A stretch of DNA of 49,245 nucleotides, taken from contig NZ_AXAZ01000065.1 in the NCBI RefSeq assembly GCF_000473065.1, forward strand, positions 1 through 49,245, given 5' to 3'. This document shows, piece by piece, positions 14,518-22,675 of this stretch (position 1 is its first letter; the number at the start of each line of letters is the position of its first letter). The stretch is from Bradyrhizobium sp. WSM1743 (lineage in GTDB: Bacteria > Pseudomonadota > Alphaproteobacteria > Rhizobiales > Xanthobacteraceae). Position numbers and translations under genes: made by a program. The notes beneath the pieces were generated by a model. That model saw only the letters and a list, made by a program, of their open reading frames with translations, made no database searches and was not told where the DNA came from.

Positions 14518-14606
14518 TCGTCATTGCGAGCGTAAGCGAAGCAATCCAGAATGTCTTTCGCGGCAGCAGTCTGGATTGCTTCGTCGCAAGAGCTCCTCGC
14601 AATGAC
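14518..14606. repeat. Intergenic palindromic repeat, CATTGCGAGCG...AAGCAATCC family (family D)
   Basis: The left arm CGTCATTGCGAGCGTAAGCG is matched by the right arm near CGCAAGAGCTCCTCGCAATG, with internal AAGCAATCCAGAATGTC and CTGGATTGCTTCGTCGC. A related copy is at 27072-27148. It lies 22 bases before the start of the GST gene, so it is in that gene's leader. Confidence 0.7.
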
Positions 14607-14628
14607 GGAGCGTGTGGAGACAGCTTGC

Positions 14629-15327
14629 ATGTCACTCAGATTGTTCGAACTCGTCGGCACCGATCCCTCGCGTCCCTTCAGCCCGTATTGCTGGCGCACG
14701 CGGATGGCCCTGGCGCATAAGGGACTATCGGCGGAATCGCTGCCCTGGCGCTTCACCGAGAAGAGCGTGCTTGCCCCGCACGGCTCGGAGAAGGTCCCGG
14801 TGCTGTTGCACGATGACAAGCCCGTGGTCGATTCCTGGACCATCGCGACCTATCTCGAAGACAATTTCCCGGATCGCCCGTCGCTGTTCGGCGGCGAGGG
14901 CGGCCGCGCGATGGCGCGCATGATCAATGCCTTCGGCGACATCGCCATCGTCGGCGGCATCTTTCCGCTCATCATCGCCGATATCCCGAAGAATTTGGCT
15001 GAGGTCGATGCCGCGTATTTCCGCAAGTCCCGCGAGGCGCGCTTCGGCGGCAAGTCTCTCGAGGAGATCATGGCGAGCCGCGATGCCGGCGTAATCGCGT
15101 TCCGCAAGTCGCTGGAGGTGATGCGCCAGACGTTGAAGACGCAACCCTTCATCGGCGGGGATGCGCCGAACTACGCCGACTACATCGTGTTCGGCGGTTT
15201 CCAATGGGCGCGCGTCGTCAGTCCGTTCAAGCTGCTCGAATCGGATGATCCGGTCTATGCCTGGCGCGAAAAACTGCTGAATGCGTTCGACGGCATGGCG
15301 CGCAAATCGCCGGGGTATGAAGTGTAA
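14629..15327 (+). CDS. Glutathione S-transferase family protein, LigE-like
   Basis: This encodes 232 residues from the ATG at 14629, with GGAGA eight bases upstream. The thioredoxin-like N-terminal domain (about 3-80) has the string TDPSRPFSPYCWRTRMALAH typical of the beta-etherase (LigE/LigF-like) branch, and KVPVLLHDDKPVVDSWTIA with the cis-proline and the glutathione-binding Asp-Ser. A helical C-terminal domain follows. LigE relatives cleave ether bonds in lignin-derived compounds, but many are uncharacterised; the substrate here is unknown. Confidence 0.85.
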   Translation: MSLRLFELVGTDPSRPFSPYCWRTRMALAHKGLSAESLPWRFTEKSVLAPHGSEKVPVLLHDDKPVVDSWTIATYLEDNFPDRPSLFGGEGGRAMARMINAFGDIAIVGGIFPLIIADIPKNLAEVDAAYFRKSREARFGGKSLEEIMASRDAGVIAFRKSLEVMRQTLKTQPFIGGDAPNYADYIVFGGFQWARVVSPFKLLESDDPVYAWREKLLNAFDGMARKSPGYEV

Positions 15328-15332
15328 CCTTC

Positions 15333-15411
15333 GGCCCGGATGGAGCGAAGTGCAATCCGGGAATCTTGCCCAGCGATTCCCGGATTACGCTTGCGCTCCA
15401 TCCGGGCTACG
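15333..15411. repeat. Intergenic palindromic repeat, GCCCGGATGGAGCG family (family E)
   Basis: A near-perfect large palindrome: GCCCGGATGGAGCGAAGTGC on the left is complementary to GCGCTCCATCCGGGC on the right, with GGGAATCTTGCCCAGCGATTCCC in the middle. Its right arm overlaps the last nine codons of the CWC-type gene, whose stop codon it supplies. Confidence 0.75.
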
Positions 15412-15603
15412 CGCGGCCTCTGCCGCCGCCTTCCGCAAGCACTCCTGGCACAAACAATCCTGCCCCTCAATCGGCATCGGCAGCCGTGCCGTCTCCTCCG
15501 CGCACCAGCAATTGCCCGAGAGCTCGCAGCCGAACTCGGTGCCGCAGCGGGAGCAGGCCAGGCGGCGTGGTTCCTGCAACGCGGATTCTTTCGGATTTGT
15601 CAT
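15385..15603 (-). CDS. Cysteine-rich CWC-family protein
   Basis: This encodes 72 residues with the pattern CSRCGTEFGCELSGNCWC (17-34) followed by DCLCQECL (49-56). That is the spacing of the small cysteine-rich CWC family, presumed to bind zinc. The ribosome-binding site is weak. The last residues (RSPDGAQA and stop) are encoded by the arm of a palindromic repeat, so the C-terminus may have been reset by repeat insertion. It is divergent from the DUF1800 gene. Function is unknown. Confidence 0.75.
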   Translation of the reverse strand: MTNPKESALQEPRRLACSRCGTEFGCELSGNCWCAEETARLPMPIEGQDCLCQECLRKAAAEAARSPDGAQA

Positions 15604-15717
15604 GATTTACGCCGAAGCTTCGCCGTCATTTTCATGTCGGGTTCATCTGTCGCTGCGGTATATTACGCGCCGCGCCCGTATCAGGAAAGCGGCTCCCAAC
15701 GCGCGAAGGACAGACCG

Positions 15718-17268
15718 ATGGCCCGCGATTCGCAAGCCGCCCTTATCGCGCTCAACCGCTTCGGCTTCGGCGCCCGCGGCGGTGCATCGGGCGATCTCAT
15801 CAACGCAGCATCCGATCCGCGCGGCTTCGTGAAGGCGGAGCTCGCGCGTCCCAACGGCGTGCTGCTAGAAGCGCCGGGCCTGCAATCGACGCCGCAGCTC
15901 GGCCAGGCCGTGTTTGCCTATCAGGACCAGGTCAAGCAGGCGCGTGAGGCCGCCAAGGCCGCCGCGCCCGCCGAAACGCCGGCACAACCGCCTGCCGATC
16001 AGAAGCCCGCCCTGCGCCGCAATCTCTCGCTGAACGCAGCGGCGGAGATCACCGGCCAGATGGCCGATGCCAAGCCCGCTGATGCGCCGGTCAGGCCCGA
16101 GACCATGCAGCCGAACGCCGCGCCGCCTGCCGCAAAGCCCGCGCCGCAGCCGCTCAACGTGATCCAGAAAACCTTTCGCGCCGAGGTGCTGGCGCGCCTG
16201 CAGCGCGCGACACTGGTCGACTGCGGCCTCACCGAGCGGCTCGTCGTGTTCTGGTCCAACCATTTCTGCATCTCCGCCAGCAAGGGCGAGCTGGCGCGGA
16301 TCTGGGCCGGCGCGTTCGAGCGCGAGGCGATCAGGCCGCACGTGCTCGGGCGTTTCGCCGACATGCTGAGGGCGGTCGAGCAGCATCCGGCGATGCTGTT
16401 CTTCCTGGACAACCAGCAATCGCTGGGGCCGGATTCGCGGGCGGGCCAAAACCGCAAGCGCGGGCTCAACGAAAATCTCGCGCGCGAGATCATGGAGCTG
16501 CATACGCTCGGCGTCGGCGGCGGCTATACACAAGGCGACGTCACCTCGCTCGCACGCATCATCACCGGCTGGACGTTTGCCGGAAGGCAGGGGCAGTTGG
16601 GGGTCCCCGGCTCCTTCGTCTTCAACGTCAATGCGCATCAGCCCGGGCCGCAAGTCCTGCTCGGCAAGACCTACGAGGCCACCGGGCTCGCGCAGGGCGA
16701 AGCCGCGCTCGCCGACCTCGCGCGACATCCGTCGACCGCGAATTTCATCGCCACCAAATTCGTCCGTCACTTCGTCGCAGATGATCCGCCGCCGGCGCTC
16801 GTTGCGCGGCTGCGCGACGTCTTCGTCAGGACCGACGGCGATCTCAAGGCGATGGCGACCACGCTCGTCGATTCCGACGAGGCTTGGCGCGCGCCGCTCA
16901 CCAAGCTGCGCTCGCCTTACGATTTCCTGGTCGCGAGCGGCCGTCTGCTCGCGCGCGTGCCGGACGATCCCGGGGTATATCTCAACAGTCTCAACCTGCT
17001 CGGCCAGCCGCTATGGTCACCGCCGGGCCCCAACGGCTTCCCCGACACCAGCGCCGCCTGGGCCGCGCCTGAAGGCATCAAGCTCAGGCTCGACATCGCG
17101 GCGCAGATCGGCGCGCGCCTCGGCAACAACATCGATCCGCTCGACCTGCTGGAGTTCGCCGCGGCCGACGCGGCATCGATCGAAACGCGTCGCACCATCG
17201 AGCGCGCGGAGTCCCGACCGCAGGCGCTGGCGCTGCTGTTGATGTCGCCGGAAATGCAGAGGAGATGA
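15718..17268 (+). CDS. DUF1800 family protein
   Basis: This encodes 516 residues starting MARDSQAALIALNRFGFGAR; the start follows AAGGACAGACCG. Family features are the N-terminal LNRFGFGAR, VVFWSNHFCIS, RKRGLNENLAREIMELHTLG (about 255-274) and LTKLRSPYDFLVASGR. A low-complexity alanine/proline-rich insert occupies about residues 75-145. DUF1800 proteins are almost always encoded next to a DUF1501 protein, as here, with a four-base overlap. No signal peptide is visible, whereas the partner has a Tat signal, so this one might travel folded with it. The biochemical role is unknown. Confidence 0.9.
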   Translation: MARDSQAALIALNRFGFGARGGASGDLINAASDPRGFVKAELARPNGVLLEAPGLQSTPQLGQAVFAYQDQVKQAREAAKAAAPAETPAQPPADQKPALRRNLSLNAAAEITGQMADAKPADAPVRPETMQPNAAPPAAKPAPQPLNVIQKTFRAEVLARLQRATLVDCGLTERLVVFWSNHFCISASKGELARIWAGAFEREAIRPHVLGRFADMLRAVEQHPAMLFFLDNQQSLGPDSRAGQNRKRGLNENLAREIMELHTLGVGGGYTQGDVTSLARIITGWTFAGRQGQLGVPGSFVFNVNAHQPGPQVLLGKTYEATGLAQGEAALADLARHPSTANFIATKFVRHFVADDPPPALVARLRDVFVRTDGDLKAMATTLVDSDEAWRAPLTKLRSPYDFLVASGRLLARVPDDPGVYLNSLNLLGQPLWSPPGPNGFPDTSAAWAAPEGIKLRLDIAAQIGARLGNNIDPLDLLEFAAADAASIETRRTIERAESRPQALALLLMSPEMQRR

Positions 17269-17270
17269 TG

Positions 17271-18488
17271 ATGATCGACTGCGTCGAGAACCGGCTCCTC
17301 ACGTCGCGCCGTAGCCTCCTGCTCGGCGGCGCCTCCTTTGCAGCCTGGGCTTACCTGCCGAAATTCGCCCACGCGGCCGACGGGCGCGATCCGCGATTGA
17401 TCGTGGTGATCCTGCGCGGCGCGCTGGACGGGCTCTCGACCGTCGCGCCGATCGGCGATCCTGATTACGCCGGCCTGCACGGATCGATCGCGCTCACCGC
17501 GGATGGTCCGCATCCCGCGATCATGCTCGACTCGTTCTTCGCATTGCATCCGGCGATGCCGGAGTTTGCGCGCATCTACAGGGATGGGCATGCCGCGGTG
17601 ATCCATGCGGTGGCGACGCCCTATCGCGACCGCTCGCATTTCGACGGTCAGGACGTGCTCGAAAGCGGCTATGCCGGTCCCGGCCGCGTGCAGTCCGGTT
17701 GGCTCAACCGCGCGCTGGAAGCGCTGCCGCGCGGTGAGCGGGTGTCGAGCGGTCTTGCGGTCGGCCCGACCACGCCGCTGGTGCTGCGTGGCAATGCACC
17801 GACCGTCGGCTGGGCGCCGGTGGCGCTGCCGCAGGCGGATGACGACACCGCGATGCGGCTCGTCGAGCTTTATCGCCACCGCGATCCCGCACTGGCGATG
17901 GCGCTGTCGCAAGGCCTTCAGCTCGACAAGCTCGCTGCCGGCGACGACATGAAGGCGACGCGCGGCAACGCCGTCGCACAGATGCGCCAAGTGGCGCGCG
18001 GCGCCGCCAAGCTGATGGCGGCCGATGACGGTCCGCGCATCGCCGCGCTCGCCTTCGACGGCTGGGACACGCATGCCAATGAGGGCGGCCCTGTGGGGCG
18101 TCTCGCCTTCCTGCTCGGCGGGCTCGATGGCGCGCTCGCCGAATTCGAAAGCGGCTTGGGCAATCGCTGGCGCGACACCGTCGTGGTCGTCGCCACCGAG
18201 TTCGGCCGCACCGCGCGCATCAACGGCACCGACGGCACCGATCACGGCACGGCTACGGTCGCACTGCTCGCCGGCGGCGCCGTGAAAGGCGGCCGCGTCA
18301 TCTCAGATTGGCCGGGCCTCAAGCTAGCGAACTTGTACGAGGGCCGCGACCTCAAGCCGACCACGGACTTGCGCTCCGTGATCAAAGGCGTGCTGCAGGA
18401 CCAGTTCGGCTTGTCCGATCGCGTGCTCGCGGAGACGGTGTTTCCGGACAGCGCGGCCGTGAAGCCAGTGAAGGGGCTGGTCGTTTAA
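17271..18488 (+). CDS. DUF1501 family protein with Tat signal
   Basis: This encodes 405 residues; three consecutive ATGs (17265, 17268, 17271) are possible, and 17271 gives the best spacing from GGAG. The N-terminus has a twin-arginine signal (TSRRSLLLGGASFAAWAYLP, cleavage near AHA), so it is exported folded. The rest resembles the alkaline-phosphatase/sulfatase-like fold of DUF1501: LRGALDGLSTVAPIGDPDY, YRDRSHFDGQDVLESG, AFDGWDTHANEGG, VVVATEFGRTARINGTDGTD. The D and H residues in the last two strings are candidate metal ligands. Translation is coupled to the DUF1800 gene by overlap. Confidence 0.9.
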   Translation: MIDCVENRLLTSRRSLLLGGASFAAWAYLPKFAHAADGRDPRLIVVILRGALDGLSTVAPIGDPDYAGLHGSIALTADGPHPAIMLDSFFALHPAMPEFARIYRDGHAAVIHAVATPYRDRSHFDGQDVLESGYAGPGRVQSGWLNRALEALPRGERVSSGLAVGPTTPLVLRGNAPTVGWAPVALPQADDDTAMRLVELYRHRDPALAMALSQGLQLDKLAAGDDMKATRGNAVAQMRQVARGAAKLMAADDGPRIAALAFDGWDTHANEGGPVGRLAFLLGGLDGALAEFESGLGNRWRDTVVVVATEFGRTARINGTDGTDHGTATVALLAGGAVKGGRVISDWPGLKLANLYEGRDLKPTTDLRSVIKGVLQDQFGLSDRVLAETVFPDSAAVKPVKGLVV

Positions 18489-18490
18489 GC

Positions 18491-18621
18491 CGTCATTCCG
18501 GGGCGCGCGAAAGCGCGAACTATGATGCGCAATTGCGCATCTGAGAATCCATTCATCCACGGGTTTTGCCGCAAAAAGGATTCCGGGCCCGCGCCTTGCG
18601 GCGCGTCCCGGAATGACGACA
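18491..18621. repeat. Family B palindromic repeat, long copy
   Basis: The left end GCCGTCATTCCGGGGCGC and the right end GCGTCCCGGAATGACGAC pair as a large inverted repeat. Internal hairpins include GCGCG/CGCGC around GAAA and TGCGCAATTGCGCA, and a CCGCAAAAAGG segment. It separates the DUF1501 gene from the monooxygenase gene, probably breaking the operon. Confidence 0.8.
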
Positions 18622-18651
18622 TGATGAGCCGAACACCAGGAGACCTCCCGC

Positions 18652-18975
18652 ATGTACATCGCCATGAACCGCTTCCGCGTCGCCAAGGGCTCCGAGTCTG
18701 CCTTCGAGCAGGTCTGGCTCACGCGCGACACCCATCTCGACAAGGTGCCCGGCTTCATCGAATTCCATCTGCTGCGCGGGCCGGAAGCCGAGGACCACAC
18801 GCTATATGCTTCGCATACCGTGTGGGCGAACCACGCAGCCTTCGAGGCCTGGACCAAGTCGGAGGCGTTTCGCGCGGCGCATCACCGGGCGGGCGACAAC
18901 AAGCCGCTTTATCTCGGCCATCCCCAGTTCGAAGGTTTTGAGGTGATGCAGACCGTGGGGCGCGGCGCGAAGTGA
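18652..18975 (+). CDS. IsdG/HmuD-type heme-degrading monooxygenase (ABM domain)
   Basis: This encodes 107 residues, the usual size for a single antibiotic-biosynthesis-monooxygenase domain; GGAGACCTCCCGC precedes the ATG. The three residues that define the IsdG heme oxygenases are at matching positions: Asn6 (in YIAMNRF), Trp67 (in FEAWTKS) and His77 (in FRAAHHR). Such enzymes open the heme ring without a P450 and free iron; Bradyrhizobium HmuQ and HmuD are of this kind. Unlike HmuQ it is not among heme-uptake genes here. The assignment rests on these residues and could be wrong if the gene is a generic ABM protein. Confidence 0.8.
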   Translation: MYIAMNRFRVAKGSESAFEQVWLTRDTHLDKVPGFIEFHLLRGPEAEDHTLYASHTVWANHAAFEAWTKSEAFRAAHHRAGDNKPLYLGHPQFEGFEVMQTVGRGAK

Positions 18976-18983
18976 CGCTGCCG

Positions 18984-19029
18984 CAAAAAAATGCGGCCCC
19001 TGTCAGACGCGGCGACTGACGGGGACCGC
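18984..19029 (-). terminator. Rho-independent terminator for the GNAT gene
   Basis: On the minus strand a long stem (GCGGTCCCCGTCAG paired with CTGACAGGGGCCGC, one mismatch and one wobble) is followed by a run of seven T at 18991-18985. It lies about 115 bases after the end of the leftward GNAT gene. The gap 18976-19142 otherwise holds nothing I recognise. Confidence 0.7.
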
Positions 19030-19142
19030 TTGGGGCGCTTGATCGGTGACGGGGGCCTGACCAGACGCAAGGCCAGCGTAACCTTGCTATGTAACGCGCG
19101 GGTGACAGGTGGAGTTATCCACAGGGCTCCAGCGCGCCGGAT

Positions 19143-19598
19143 TCAGAAGATCTTGCGATAGACGATGAAGCCGGATCGCTCCGCGATCTTGTCGTACAGG
19201 CGCTGCGCCGTGAGATTGGTCTCATGCGTCTGCCAGTAGACGCGCGGCGATCCCGCCAGTTTTGCCCGCTCATAGACGCCATGGATCAGCGCCGAGCCGA
19301 CACCCTTGCCGCGCGCGGCCTCGAGCGTGAACAGGTCCTGCAGATAGCAGGACGGCTCGATCGCGGTGGTGCTGCGATGAAACAGATAATGCGTCAGCCC
19401 GAGCAAGCGGCCGCCGTCCTCGGCGACCAGCGCGTGCATCGGCTCATAGGCATCGAAGAAGCGCTGCCACGTCATGCGCGTGATCTCGGGCGCGAGCGCG
19501 GTCGGGCCGGAGCGACCGTAAAATGCGTTGTAGCCGTCCCACAGCGGCAGCCATTGATCGTAGTCCTGCTTGGTGACGGCGCGAATGATGAGGGACAT
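19143..19598 (-). CDS. GNAT family N-acetyltransferase
   Basis: This encodes 151 residues starting MSLIIRAVTKQDYDQWLPLW. The acetyl-CoA pyrophosphate-binding loop is visible as ARGKGVGSALIHGVYERA, preceded by the strand CYLQDLFTLEA and followed by VYWQTHETNLTAQRLYDKI, all typical of GNAT motif A and B. The acceptor substrate is not deducible. It is monocistronic and followed by a good terminator; the ribosome site is weak. Confidence 0.85.
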   Translation of the reverse strand: MSLIIRAVTKQDYDQWLPLWDGYNAFYGRSGPTALAPEITRMTWQRFFDAYEPMHALVAEDGGRLLGLTHYLFHRSTTAIEPSCYLQDLFTLEAARGKGVGSALIHGVYERAKLAGSPRVYWQTHETNLTAQRLYDKIAERSGFIVYRKIF

Positions 19599-19704
19599 GT
19601 GAGAATTCCACGATCAGTGAAGGATCCTTCATACGTGATGAAGGGCGAGGCGATCAATTGTCTCAACAGTTGGATCGATATGCAGTCATGGCAACAGTGT
19701 GCCC

Positions 19705-19878
19705 ATACCCCTCACCGGATCGCGCCGAACGATGCTTCGTATCGCCGGAGCGATCCGACCTCTCTCCGTAGAAGAGCGGGGAGAGGTTAAGACGCGCAGC
19801 ATGCGATGTCCTGAGTGAGGGACGCACCGCTCTCTCACTCCCTCGTCCCGTTCTTACGGCGAGAGGGTGGCGTGAGGG
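19705..19878. repeat. Family A palindromic repeat, long degenerate copy
   Basis: Recognisable parts are ACCCCTCACCGGATCGCGCC, a hairpin around GATGCTTCGTATC, GCGATCCGACCTCTCTCC, GAGCGGGGAGAGG, and the right end CGTTCTTACGGCGAGAGGGTGGCGTGAGGGG. It occupies most of the 19599-19926 gap between two leftward genes. Nothing else in that gap is recognisable. Confidence 0.75.
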
Positions 19879-19926
19879 GCTGCTTCCGCAAGCACCGGCA
19901 CACGATGAGCGCACGGCGCAGTCGCA

Positions 19927-20739
19927 TCACTCCGCGATGCGCAGATACCGGATCAGCCCGCGGTTTCCGGGGTCGCGCAGCGAACGATAGTAGTCGGCGC
20001 GCGAGGGCGCATCGGTGTGGCGCACGAGGTCGGTCACCGGGGTGTAGCTCAGCATCCGCCCGCCGTCGGGCAGCGCGGTGCAGACGAAGCGCAGCACCTC
20101 GCCGTTGCGCAATTTGATGTTGATCGGCGTGGCATCGCCGACCCGCACCATCTCCATGCGCTGCGCGATGAAGGTGCCGAGCTCGTCCTCGGGCAGCTCG
20201 AACGCGCCGGTGTCGCGGCCATGATACATCAGTGCGATGAAGGGCGGCTTGCCGTCGGCGACCTCGTCCGGTACCGCAAAATAATCGCGGAACGCGCGGT
20301 TGATGAATTCGGCCCGGGTCTCGGCATCGAGCAGCACGATGCCGATATCGACTTGGTCGAGCGCGGCCGACAGCCGCGCGGCCGTGGCGTGGCTCCGGCG
20401 CTCGGCTGCGAACGTGCCGAGCAGCCGCTCGCGCATCAGGCCGGTGATGCCGGCGGTGCCGGCAGCCGTGATGGCCAGGAGGCCGAGCCGGACCAGATCG
20501 GCGGGGCCATAGCCGGATACGCCGTGGTGGTGGAGGAAGAACAGCGCCGTGCCGATCACCGCGACAACCGCGGTCGTCATGGCGGAGGCGAGACCTGCGA
20601 GCGCGCCGGCGAGAGCCACGATACAGACGAACAGCGGCGCGGGCGAGGGCGTGGGGATAACGCGGTCGAAAAGCATTGCCAGCAGCAGGGCTGCTGCCGT
20701 CAGCGCCGGACCGGAGATCGCACGCCATCCGAACCGCAT
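19927..20739 (-). CDS. PAS-domain membrane sensor without output domain
   Basis: This encodes 270 residues from the ATG at 20739, which has GGAGGAGGGAGA upstream. Four hydrophobic segments at about 8-110 resemble the DUF4118-type membrane module of sensor kinases. A PAS domain follows (about 135-250: LDQVDIGIVLLDAETRAEFI, then FAVPDEVADG and LPDGGRMLSYTPVTD), and the protein ends soon after. No kinase, GGDEF, EAL or methyl-acceptor domain is present, so it may signal through a partner or be a truncated sensor. Two tiny membrane genes lie upstream on the same strand. Confidence 0.8.
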   Translation of the reverse strand: MRFGWRAISGPALTAAALLLAMLFDRVIPTPSPAPLFVCIVALAGALAGLASAMTTAVVAVIGTALFFLHHHGVSGYGPADLVRLGLLAITAAGTAGITGLMRERLLGTFAAERRSHATAARLSAALDQVDIGIVLLDAETRAEFINRAFRDYFAVPDEVADGKPPFIALMYHGRDTGAFELPEDELGTFIAQRMEMVRVGDATPINIKLRNGEVLRFVCTALPDGGRMLSYTPVTDLVRHTDAPSRADYYRSLRDPGNRGLIRYLRIAE

Positions 20740-20867
20740 GGACCAGTCTCCCTCCTCCAGAACGAGGCAACGCCGCCACACTGACTGATTGTTGCGCGAC
20801 GACGATGCGATTTCGCGCGGCGTGCTTAAGGTGCGCTTGCGTGCAAGCGGAGGGTTTTCGGATGATT

Positions 20868-21026
20868 TTAGACCATGTGCGCGTGCTTGACGCGCTGTTG
20901 CAGCGTCGGCGCATTCAGCGTCGACGTCCCCGCGCCCTTGCGCGTGCCGACGATGATCAGCAGCGATGCCGCGACCAGGATGGCCGCAGTCAGGGTGATT
21001 GCAACGACTATCACAGGTGATTTCAT
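20868..21026 (-). CDS. Small single-pass membrane protein, function unknown
   Basis: This encodes 52 residues with one N-terminal hydrophobic helix (PVIVVAITLTAAILVAASLL) followed by a short basic polar tail. AGGACG precedes the ATG. It lies between another tiny membrane gene and the PAS sensor, all on the same strand, so the three may be one transcription unit. No family is recognised. Confidence 0.5.
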   Translation of the reverse strand: MKSPVIVVAITLTAAILVAASLLIIVGTRKGAGTSTLNAPTLQQRVKHAHMV

Positions 21027-21100
21027 CGACGTCCTGTCGCAATGCCGGTCGGCGCTGGGCCACGCGGCGCCCTGAAGGCTGGTCCAGGATGAAACGGGAA

Positions 21101-21277
21101 TCAGACCGGCAGGCCCATCGCCATGGTCGCCTTGGTCGACAGCACCGTCAGGGTGACGATCAGGCACAGCGAGAGCGCGGCGACGGCGAGCGAGGCCGCA
21201 ACCGCATGGGTGAGCCGGGAAGACGCAACGGTAGCGGATGGGCTCTGAAAGCCTGCCGTGCCGGACGTCCGCATCAT
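21101..21277 (-). CDS. Small single-pass membrane protein, function unknown
   Basis: This encodes 58 residues (two adjacent ATGs at 21277 and 21274). A polar N-terminus is followed by one hydrophobic helix (HAVAASLAVAALSLCLIVTL) and a short tail. AAGGA lies upstream with good spacing. It resembles the next downstream gene only in general architecture. No family is recognised; the gene may be co-transcribed with that small gene and the PAS sensor. Confidence 0.5.
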   Translation of the reverse strand: MMRTSGTAGFQSPSATVASSRLTHAVAASLAVAALSLCLIVTLTVLSTKATMAMGLPV

Positions 21278-21431
21278 GGTCTAAATCCTTCAACACGCGA
21301 GCGAATCACCCGCGATTTCCAGAAATTCACAGTTTCAACCGGCAATATTGCGGCGGCGATCGCGCTGAAAGTGGCGGGATTGCGGCAAGGATGGCCCTTA
21401 TGCCCGTTATTCGCGGGAGCGGGTGGCGCCG

Positions 21432-22082
21432 TCAGGCGCCCGCCGCGATGCTGGCGGGGTCGTCGATGTCGGCCGGGCGCCATTCCATCGTCACGAAGCC
21501 GGGCGTGGCTTCGACGCGCTTCAGCCAGTCCCGGATCGCCGGGAAGGTCGACAGATCGAAGTCGCAGCGGTCGGCGAGATGGGTGTAGCCGTACAGCGCG
21601 ATGTCGGCGACCGTGAGCTGGCGCGCGGCGAAATAGGCGCAGGTCTTGAGATGGTTCTCCATCACCTGGAGCGCGCCATAGCCGCGCTCCATCCAGTCCT
21701 CCAGCGAATGGGTCTGGAGGTCGCGGCCCCCCTTGACCAGCGACAGCCAGAAATAGGCCGCGCCGATGTTCGGCTCGAGCGCGTGCTGCTCGAAGAACAT
21801 CCATTGCAACGCCTCGGCGCGGTCGATGCGGTTCTCCGGTGCGAGCGGCGTGCCAACGGCAAGGTACCAGAGGATGGCATTGGACTCGGCGAGATAGCGG
21901 TCCTCACCGACTTCGAGCAGCGGCACCTGCCCCGAGGGGTTCTTGCTCAGAAAGTCCGGCGTGCGGCTCTCGCCGCGCAGAATGTCCACCTCCACCGCTT
22001 CGTAAGGCAGGTTGAGCAGCGCCAGCGCAAGGCGGACCTTGTAGCTGTTGCCCGAGCGTTGCATCGAATAGAGCTTGTACAT
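21432..22082 (-). CDS. Glutathione S-transferase family protein
   Basis: This encodes 216 residues from the ATG at 22082, where the canonical start MYKLYSMQRSGNSYKVRLAL begins; the upstream in-frame extension has no homologous look. The thioredoxin-like domain includes QVPLLEVGEDRYLAESNAIL with the cis-proline and the Glu-Ser glutathione site. The all-helical C-terminal domain contains LTVADIALYGYTHLAD, the conserved N-capping motif of GST helix 6. The substrate is unknown. Confidence 0.88.
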   Translation of the reverse strand: MYKLYSMQRSGNSYKVRLALALLNLPYEAVEVDILRGESRTPDFLSKNPSGQVPLLEVGEDRYLAESNAILWYLAVGTPLAPENRIDRAEALQWMFFEQHALEPNIGAAYFWLSLVKGGRDLQTHSLEDWMERGYGALQVMENHLKTCAYFAARQLTVADIALYGYTHLADRCDFDLSTFPAIRDWLKRVEATPGFVTMEWRPADIDDPASIAAGA

Positions 22083-22339
22083 TCTGGGGTTCGAATCCGA
22101 GGACAAGAAGACGCGGCGCTCGTTGCCCCGCGAGGCGGCTAAACAATGATGCCGATGCGAATCCGCCGCAAGAGCCAGCCAATAGAAAAACTCGAAAACC
22201 CTACCGCACTGCAATGCTGCGGAAGATCATTTCCGCGCGACGATGCAATTCAGTTCACGCTTGCGTCAACGCCGGGAGATACTCTGTCGTGCATTGGTGT
22301 AAACAGCGTAGCGATTAGGGCGCTCTCACGAAATCAGTA

Positions 22340-22432
22340 TGCCGTCATTCCCGGGCATTGTCCCGGGCATCCACGTTCTTCGCGCCGTGTGGCAAGACGT
22401 GGATGGCCGGGACAAGCCCGGCCATGACGGTG
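22340..22432. repeat. Family C palindromic repeat
   Basis: The left end CGTCATTCCCGGGCATTGTC pairs with the right end around GGCCGGGACAAGCCCGGCCATGACG, with an internal pair ATCCACGTTCTTCGCG and AAGACGTGGAT. It lies within the 22083-22675 gap. In the rest of that gap I see AT-richer sequence at about 22440-22560, probably upstream of the aminotransferase, with a short 42-codon reading frame (22488-22614) that I do not regard as a gene. Confidence 0.75.
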
Positions 22433-22675
22433 CAAAACCTCCCCACGCGCAGGCAAAATTGCTCCGAGGACAGGCCTTGCCGGATATGAGGAATTTGAGC
22501 GGCAAAGTTGCGGAATATTACGGGAGATCGCACCTCAAGCCGCTCGAAATTCGTAAACTTTTCCGGGATCGGGCCGAAGTTTCTTGCGGCGCAGCGGCAC
22601 ACGTCTTAGGGTGACGCATTCCCACAATCATAGTCGTGAGGCGAAAGGCTTCACGACGCTCGCCAGGAGATGATG

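Noticed and set aside
22488..22614. Short frame starting MRNLSGKVAEYYGRS
   Set aside because: No ribosome-binding site, no family resemblance, and it lies in the upstream region of the aminotransferase; not supportable as a gene.
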